Assembly: GCA_963082975.1 (NCBI GenBank)
Contig: OY720345.1
Location: 8,458,491-8,522,490 of the forward strand
DNA length: 64,000 nucleotides
Origin: Labia minor
Lineage: Eukaryota; Arthropoda; Insecta; Dermaptera; Spongiphoridae
Direction: 5' to 3'
The notes under the pieces were generated by a model. It saw nothing but the letters and a program-made list of their open reading frames with translations, did no database searches and was not told the origin of the DNA. The position numbers and the translations under genes were made by a program. Positions 57,529-64,000 of this stretch are shown piece by piece; position 1 is the first letter of the stretch; each line of letters begins with the position of its first letter.

Positions 57529-58126
57529 TTTACCGACCGACGATAGTAAGAGAGGTATTGTTTTCACACCAAATTTCACATGTGGAGATTTTTACATATC
57601 TCCACGAATCATGCATTTTCTAAACAGAAAAAAGTATTTTTAGCATGATGTCCGTCCGTCCGTCCGTCTGTCCGTATAGATGTGTACAGCCTGAACGGCT
57701 CAACCGATTTTGATGAAATTTGGTATATTTACTTAATGCACCAGTGGGATGAATTGATCAACTTTTGGTGCAAATCCGGAAACCGGAAGTGGTAGTATTA
57801 GCGATCGACGATAGGAAAGAAAGGGTTATTTTCACAGCAAATTTCACATGAGGAGATCTTTTACATATTATCACGAATCATTCACTTTGTATTTGTTTTT
57901 TCTTCGAGAAAAATCATCTTTATTAGTTTTTTCTTAATTTAAAATTATATGACGTCATCCAGCCATTCATGACGTCACAGCCTGGTCTTGCATATATATT
58001 ATAAATAAAATAAAATTAAAAATGTTTATATTTATTATTTATGTATCCATATCTGTTTTTTATTACATTAATAGATATCTTAAAATTATTTGAAATTGTT
58101 TCTGTAGCTGGAAATTAATTTATTTC
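57529..58126 (+). mobile_element. Family A element truncated at the duplication junction
   Basis: Starts in the T-run with ACCGACCGACGATAG and continues to TAGCTGGAAATTAATTTATTTC, where a full copy would go on to AAACCGTCGGTCGG. The 3' subterminal repeat and hairpin are missing because the second duplication unit begins here. Confidence 0.75.
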
Positions 58127-58301
58127 TACATTAGTTAACAAAAGTGTTTTTCAATTAATAGCAATCATACATAATTTGTTAAAGGATATACATTTATGAA
58201 ATTTTAATATAATTTCAAAAACTATATTATTATTATCATTAATAATAATTCCATTAAAACAAAATGATAGTTGTGATGTTGTGATACTTCTAAATTGATA
58301 G

Positions 58302-58931
58302 TTTTTTACCGACCGACGATAGTAAGGGAGGTATTGTTTTCACACCAAATTTCACATGTGGAGATTTTTACATATCTCCACGAATCATACATTTTCTTAA
58401 CGGAAAAAAGTATTTTTAGCATGATGTCTGTCCGTCCGTCTGTCCGTCCGTATAGATGTGTACAGCCTGAACGGCTGAACGGATTTTGATGAAATTTGGT
58501 CTATTTACTTAATGCATCAGTGGGATAAATTGATCAACTTTTGGTGCAAATCCGGAAACCGGAAGTGGTAGTATTAGCGATCGACGATAGGAAGGAAAGG
58601 GTTATTTTCACACCAAAGGAGATTTTTTTTATATATCACCACGAATCATGCACTTTGTATTGGTTTTATCCTCGATAAAAATCATATTTATTAGTTTTTT
58701 CTTAATTTAAAATTATATGACGTCATCCAGCCATTCATGACGTCACAGCCTGGTCTTGCATATATATTATAAATAAAATAAAATTAAAAATGTTTATATT
58801 TATTATTTATGTATCCATATCTGTTTTTTATTACATTAATAGATATATTAAAATTATTTGAAATTGTTTCTGTAGCTTCTAATTAATTTACTTCAAACCG
58901 TAGGTCGGTTCGGACCTGGCCACAGGTCAAC
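58302..58931 (+). mobile_element. Family A Helentron-like element (unit 2)
   Basis: Duplicate of 49076-49705, with the single substitution at 58704. Confidence 0.7.
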
Positions 58932-58962
58932 TTATTTTAGTATATTATTAAAAATTTCAAAA

Positions 58963-59655
58963 TGCGGGTAGCGGGTAGATACCTTCTCACGATCCCGGTG
59001 AGAGACAGATCTACCTCAGTGAGTGGCGCCCACTGCCCTACGCGAGCACATGCATTTTCTCTCATTCCTCGACCAAGGGAGTGCATGCCCTACCCAAATC
59101 ATCCATCCAGACCCAATCCCCTTTATTTCCTCTTCCTTCTTTCCAATCCACGCGTCAGGCTGTAGCGACAGGCCGGCTGGATCATCTTCGCGTCGCATCA
59201 ACAATTAATGGAGAAATGTTATACGGTTAACGGCTAGGGCGTCCCCTGCAAGCGACGCGCATTGTCAGCACCCGGGCGATGCGAGAAATGGGTTAGGGTT
59301 ACCCACCTATGGACGAGGTGGGCTAAAGAAGATAGTCCAACATCCACATCCACATCGACATCATCACCGACACGAACATCGTCACATCGGTCAGCATCAG
59401 CATCATTGCCATCAACCTCACTCAAATCGTCCACAGCTACATCAAAGTCGTCAGCACCATCATCACCGTCATCGAAGGTTGAGTACCAAAGACCGCGTGG
59501 GAGGCCTAAAAAAACCAGCTGGTCCTGCCGTATAACGGGAGATCTAATGGCATCTGGTCTCTCTACAGACGACGCCAACAACAGATTTAGTTGGCGCCAA
59601 TTAACGAGAAGAGCCGACCCCACACCCCGTGGGAAATAAGGCTAAGAAGAAGAAG
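58963..59655 (+). mobile_element. RTE-like retroposed insertion (unit 2)
   Basis: Duplicate of 49737-50429, including its 16-bp target duplication. It arose by segment duplication, not by a second insertion. Confidence 0.75.
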
Positions 59656-60284
59656 ATTAAAAATTTCAAAAAAGAGAGGCCGGGCGGGTCTTAGGGACCA
59701 GGTCTTCTGATAAAATGGGAAGGACCGGTGTTGATTATTTTACTAATAAAATATCAACAAACATGATAATCTCTGTGAATGGGAAATATCTTGCTTACTC
59801 CCTTGCTTTTTTTCATAGTAAACAAAAAAACGAAAATAATAATAATAAAAATAAAATAAAATAACAAATCTATTCGAAAAATAATATTTCAATGTAAATT
59901 TTATATAATTCGCAATATTTTTGTTATTCTTATAGTAGTATATATTATTTTTTTACCTTCTCTCTCTCTCTCACTTTTATATTCCTTTCATTTCATTTGG
60001 CATAGGCAGTTTTTATATTCAAAAAGAAAATATATATATATATATATATATATATAACGTGGGGATTATTTTTCCATTTGAGTATTTCTATTCATTGTGT
60101 TATACTTTGAAATATGATTACAAAAATAAAATAACACCAGTATAGGAAGAAAAAATTGATGCATTTATGATGTTTTTTTTTTACTCTTAACCAAATTATT
60201 TCAGGAAGATTTATTATAAATAAAAATCGAATGCCAAGTATTTTGATTGATTTTCAACTAATCTACTAATATTAAAAACAAATA

Positions 60285-60899
60285 AGCTGGAGTGTCTCCA
60301 CTCGACTATCTCGCAATTTGAATTGGATTAAATAACATATATTATATTTAAATTAAATTTAATTAATTATAAATTATAAATTTAAATTAATAAATAATAT
60401 TTATTAAACCAGCGCGTGTTGACTTTTTGTTGATGGCACCACGTCACGTGCTGGCGCATGAATTGCAATCGTGTTAAATAATGAATTCCAGTACTTTCAG
60501 CGATTCAATCAATCTGCAATTCTATATATAGCAGTTTTATACAATTTTTAATCATGTGAAAAACTATCAAACATGTATTTTTATTTTTACGGTCAGCTTA
60601 GAGGACAAAAAATCAAAACGTTGTAGGTAATGAGCCTCTTCTGGTTGAGCTACATTTCTCAAAAGTTGATCGAAAACTATGAATTTTGCATAATTCCCCT
60701 GTACCAAATTTCATGATTCTAGCTCAAACCATTTTTGCGTAATCTTGTCTACATACATACACACATACATACACACACACACAGAGACATTTTTCTCAAT
60801 TTTAGTGAAAATGATTCAGGAACCTTCAAAACGTATAAAAACATCAAAATCTCGACATCGAAAATTTTCGTGATCGCAATACTATCTCTAGCGAGATAC
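60285..60899 (+). mobile_element. Family B element (unit 2 copy of 51058-51672)
   Basis: Duplicate with the same ends and microsatellite. Confidence 0.8.
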
Positions 60900-61078
60900 T
60901 TATATGATAATTATATTTGCAATTTGCCTTAGAAAACAGATGGTAATATTTGAACGAAAAGACCGTATTTTGCTATTTTATATGATTAAATTATTAATTA
61001 ATTAACATAATTTGAATTTAATATGTAGAATAGCGTAAAACCTATTTTGTTATTTACAAGTATATACACACCTGCCTA

Positions 61079-61121
<43 letters not shown>

Positions 61122-61781
61122 CTGTGGTAGTTACCGTCTTTATTACAGCCTAAACTACCAATGTTTCGAATCCCGGGCCTAGTAAGGAAATTTCCCTTTC
61201 TGTTGTCAGATAAGAGATCCATTTAACCTATGAGATCAAAATTGAATTAAAAAGTAGTTGTTGTCGAATAAGAAAATCAAGGAAAGGGTAATTGGAAGTA
61301 CTAATCACACAAAATCCCTACTCTGCCTAGAAGGCAACCACAAATTGAAAACATAATAAATGCCATTTATCCATAAGAGATAGAATACTTTGCTAAAAAA
61401 TATTAATGAAAAAAATTCAAAAGATCAAAGTTAAAGTATTTTACTATAGAATGTGAAAGAAAGAGAGCAAGAGAGAACGTTATATAATATATATTCTAGG
61501 ATTAGATGGAAACGAAAGTTCAAAAAAAAAAAAAAAAAAAAAAAAAGAATCTTATTTGAAAGACGAAAGGGAAGAACTTAAACTCGAGTTTCTAAGAGGT
61601 AATCAAATTGCAGAAATTTTATTAGTTCAAGTTTTTTAACCACAATTGAATGTATTTCTTAAAAGGCGATTTTCTTATAACAAATATTGATTCATTATTT
61701 TTTTTTTTTTTTATTTTTTATGTTATTTTTTGAGATTTTAGGTAAAAAAAAACTATAATAGAACATATAATATTAAAGATT

Positions 61782-62527
61782 AGCTGGAGTGTCTCCACTC
61801 GACTATCTCGCAATTTGAATTGGATTAAATAACATAATATATTAAATTATTAAAGCTTTGATGGTTATTTTTATTTATAACGGAATTTTGAAAATTAAAC
61901 CACATATTGACAACGTATTGCAGAAGTAGCAATCGAAACGTTGTGTATATGTTTGTATTTTTTGAATAAATTTACAATAACAAATATCAATATGTGGTTT
62001 AATTTACAAAATTCCGTTATAACATAATATATTATATTTAAATTAAATTTAATTAATTTTAAATTAAAATTAATAAATAATATTTATGTTTGGCTCTTTG
62101 TTGATGGCACCAGGTCACGTGTTGGAGCGTGAGATTTGCAGTGTTAAAAAATTAATTCTGGTACTTTGAGCGATTCAATCAAGCTGAAATTCTATATATA
62201 GCAGTTTTATACAATTTTTAATCATGTGAAAAATTATCAAATATATATCTTTATTTTTACGGCCACTTTAGAGGAAAAAAAATCAAAACGTTGTAGGTAA
62301 TGACCCTGTTCCGGTTGAGCTACATTTCTCAGAAGTTGATAGAAAACTACGAATTTTGAATAATGCCCATGTACCAAATTTCATCATTCTAGCTCAAACC
62401 GTTTTTGACAAATCTTGTCTACATACACACTGACATTTTTCTCAACCTTAGTGAAAATGATTCAGGAACCTAAAAACGTATAAAAACATCAAAATCTCAA
62501 CATCGAATGGCTAGCGGCTAGATAGTA
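61782..62527 (+). mobile_element. Family B element with hairpin insert (unit 2 copy of 52555-53300)
   Basis: Duplicate, including the 176-bp hairpin insert (61845-62020) and its 14-bp flanking repeats. Confidence 0.75.
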
Positions 62528-63735
62528 ATTATTGTATTTTCTATTTGTTAAATTTTTATTAATATTTATATTTTTTCTATTTGTGGGATATTATTTATTT
62601 TAAATTCATTTTTTATTTTAATTTTTATTTAATAATAAATTATTATATGAATAATAAATAAATATTTTACCAATTTCTCATAATCATTTATTTTTTTGTT
62701 TTTTAAAAAAAAAATAGAATCAAAATATTGGATTTTTTTTTTTTGTGAATATAGAATAGATTTTTCGATGTTCATTTAGAAGATTGATTGGTTTATATAT
62801 CAATATTGATAAACGATATTGATTTATTTAGCAATATTTGTGATTTATTTCTTTATCTATCTTTTCTCATTTTTTTTATCTATTAAATCTGTCTAATGTA
62901 TCTTAGTCAGTTAGATTGATTTTTCTTTGGTCGTATGTTGCAAACTCTCTCTCTTTCTCTCACTTTGATCTTTTAGACCTTTTAGATCTTTTAGTAGGTG
63001 AATGATTTCTATTGGTCAATTCACAGTCATCGTTATTGATTTTATTTGTACATTTAAATTTTTTAATAAAATTTTATTCTATATAAATATATGATATATC
63101 TATATAGAACAAAAAATAAATTATTTTCAAATTTAACGAATGTTAACGCAAAGGGGTTCTGTTATGGACTTGCCAAAAGAAATTATGTTAGAGCACATAA
63201 AACAAATTGCATTAACTATTTTTTAATTATACAAAGACTGGTAATTCACGGCCGCCAGCAATCTTTTTTTTAAGGATATTAGCTTAACCTTCCTTTTAAG
63301 TCAATAATACCTACCTAAATAATTAGGAATCAATTTTTACCAGTTAGACTAAAATACCTCTCAAATATTTAAGAGCTATCTGATTCGTCACCAGATGACC
63401 CGTCGACTGCAGAAACGAGGGTTTTATTCTCTACTTAAAGATATAAATAAAAACAATGGATGCTCTCCAAAACACAATTAATTCAATTTACCTGCGTTTC
63501 TTAATGTAACAAGAAAATATTTATTGAATATAAAAAGAATTTAATTGATTTGCTGATATATTTATAAAATTCAATGTGTAACAAATACAAAATTTTACAT
63601 AAAAGCTAAAAGGTAGTTTCAACAATATAACACTAAATAAATTGATTAATTTATATAATAACTCTAAATTATATAACTAAATTTGAGGTAGTTCAATATG
63701 TAAATAAAGAGAGAAAATTTTAAACAAATTATTTA

Positions 63736-63955
63736 TTAAAGCTTTTGTGGTTATTTTGATAATTATTAAGGGAACTTTTATTAAAAGACCACATTGTTTG
63801 TATAAAATTATTTATTAAATTAAAATAACTGTATAACTGAACAACTGTACAGTTATTTTAAATATGTATAACTGAACAACTGTACAGTTATTTTAATTTA
63901 ATAAATAATTTTATACAAACAATGTGGTCTTTTAATAAAAATTCCCTTAATAACT
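63736..63955 (+). mobile_element. Hairpin element (unit 2 copy of 54509-54728)
   Basis: Duplicate of the Penelope-like hairpin element, intact. Confidence 0.65.
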
Positions 63956-64000
63956 CTTAAACAGTTGATCTCAAATAACCAATATTTCAAATTATAATTA

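Larger units (their letters stand above)
48897..58126 (+). repeat. Tandem duplication unit 1 (period 9,226 bp)
   Basis: Sequence from 48901 on recurs from 58127 to the window end. I saw one substitution (G at 49478, A at 58704) and one extra A (beside the (TA)n at 50803/60030) over about 5.87 kb compared. At the junction, unit 1 starts after ACTTTG and unit 2 after AATTTA, both continuing TTTCTACATT, so the joint lies in a TTTC microhomology. The part 54774-58126 would have its second copy beyond the window. Confidence 0.9.
58127..64000 (+). repeat. Tandem duplication unit 2, running off the window
   Basis: Near-identical to 48901-54773. All elements of unit 1 recur at +9226 (before the extra A near 60030) or +9227 (after it). 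The match is still perfect at the last base of the window. Confidence 0.9.

Noticed and set aside
48897-64000. Long terminal repeats of one large element
   Set aside because: The repeated unit contains many unrelated insertions, has no TG...CA ends or polyprotein, and has a microhomology junction. Tandem duplication explains it better.

Overview
This is a very AT-rich eukaryotic window with small introns, many microsatellites and a dense layer of small DNA transposons and decayed retrotransposons. The repeat mix (hAT-type and piggyBac-like MITEs, mariner, R1- and R2-like LINE remnants, a tRNA-derived SINE, Helentron-like elements with an ACGG/ACAG microsatellite) points to an insect. The extreme AT content would suit, for example, an aphidiine-like parasitoid wasp, but that placement is a guess. 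No bacterial, phage or CRISPR features are present.

Only one complete protein gene is readable. It is a divergent SIAH/seven-in-absentia type RING E3 ubiquitin ligase on the minus strand (41421-43445), split into a 90-bp first exon and an 834-bp second exon by a 1.1-kb intron. Together they give a 307-residue protein with all eight RING ligands and both SIAH-type zinc fingers. A second strong host signal is a 179-bp internal coding exon on the minus strand (11547-11725) with good splice sites, from a gene I do not recognise. Two weaker plus-strand exon candidates lie at 15942-16030 and 16185-16220.

Layout: 0.5-5 kb holds hAT MITEs with 8-bp target duplications, a TAGGGTGACC-ended MITE and a foldback MITE. 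6-11.3 kb holds a paired-hairpin element (called family B here), an R1-like LINE remnant and two opposed Helentron-like elements (family A). 11.5-16.3 kb holds the strong exon, a piggyBac-like element with a nested tRNA SINE, and the exon candidates. 16.7-32 kb holds LINE tails, mariner and R2-like remnants, a family B copy nested in a hAT element, and palindromes. 32-41 kb is mostly unique AT-rich DNA with small hAT elements and mariner fragments. 41.4-43.4 kb is the SIAH gene. 43.8-48.5 kb holds more hAT MITEs and LINE tails.

The last 15 kb is a tandem duplication with a 9,226-bp period. Sequence from about 48,897 onward repeats from about 58,123 to the window end, almost base for base. The junction cuts a family A element at a 4-bp microhomology. 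The unit carries an RTE-like retroposed insertion with a 16-bp target duplication, several A and B elements and Penelope-like hairpins.

The most unusual signals are: (1) family B and a diverged cousin, family C, which keep a hairpin at each end and matched inverted end motifs that have changed together; (2) a short internal module shared by otherwise unrelated MITEs; and (3) the recent tandem duplication.
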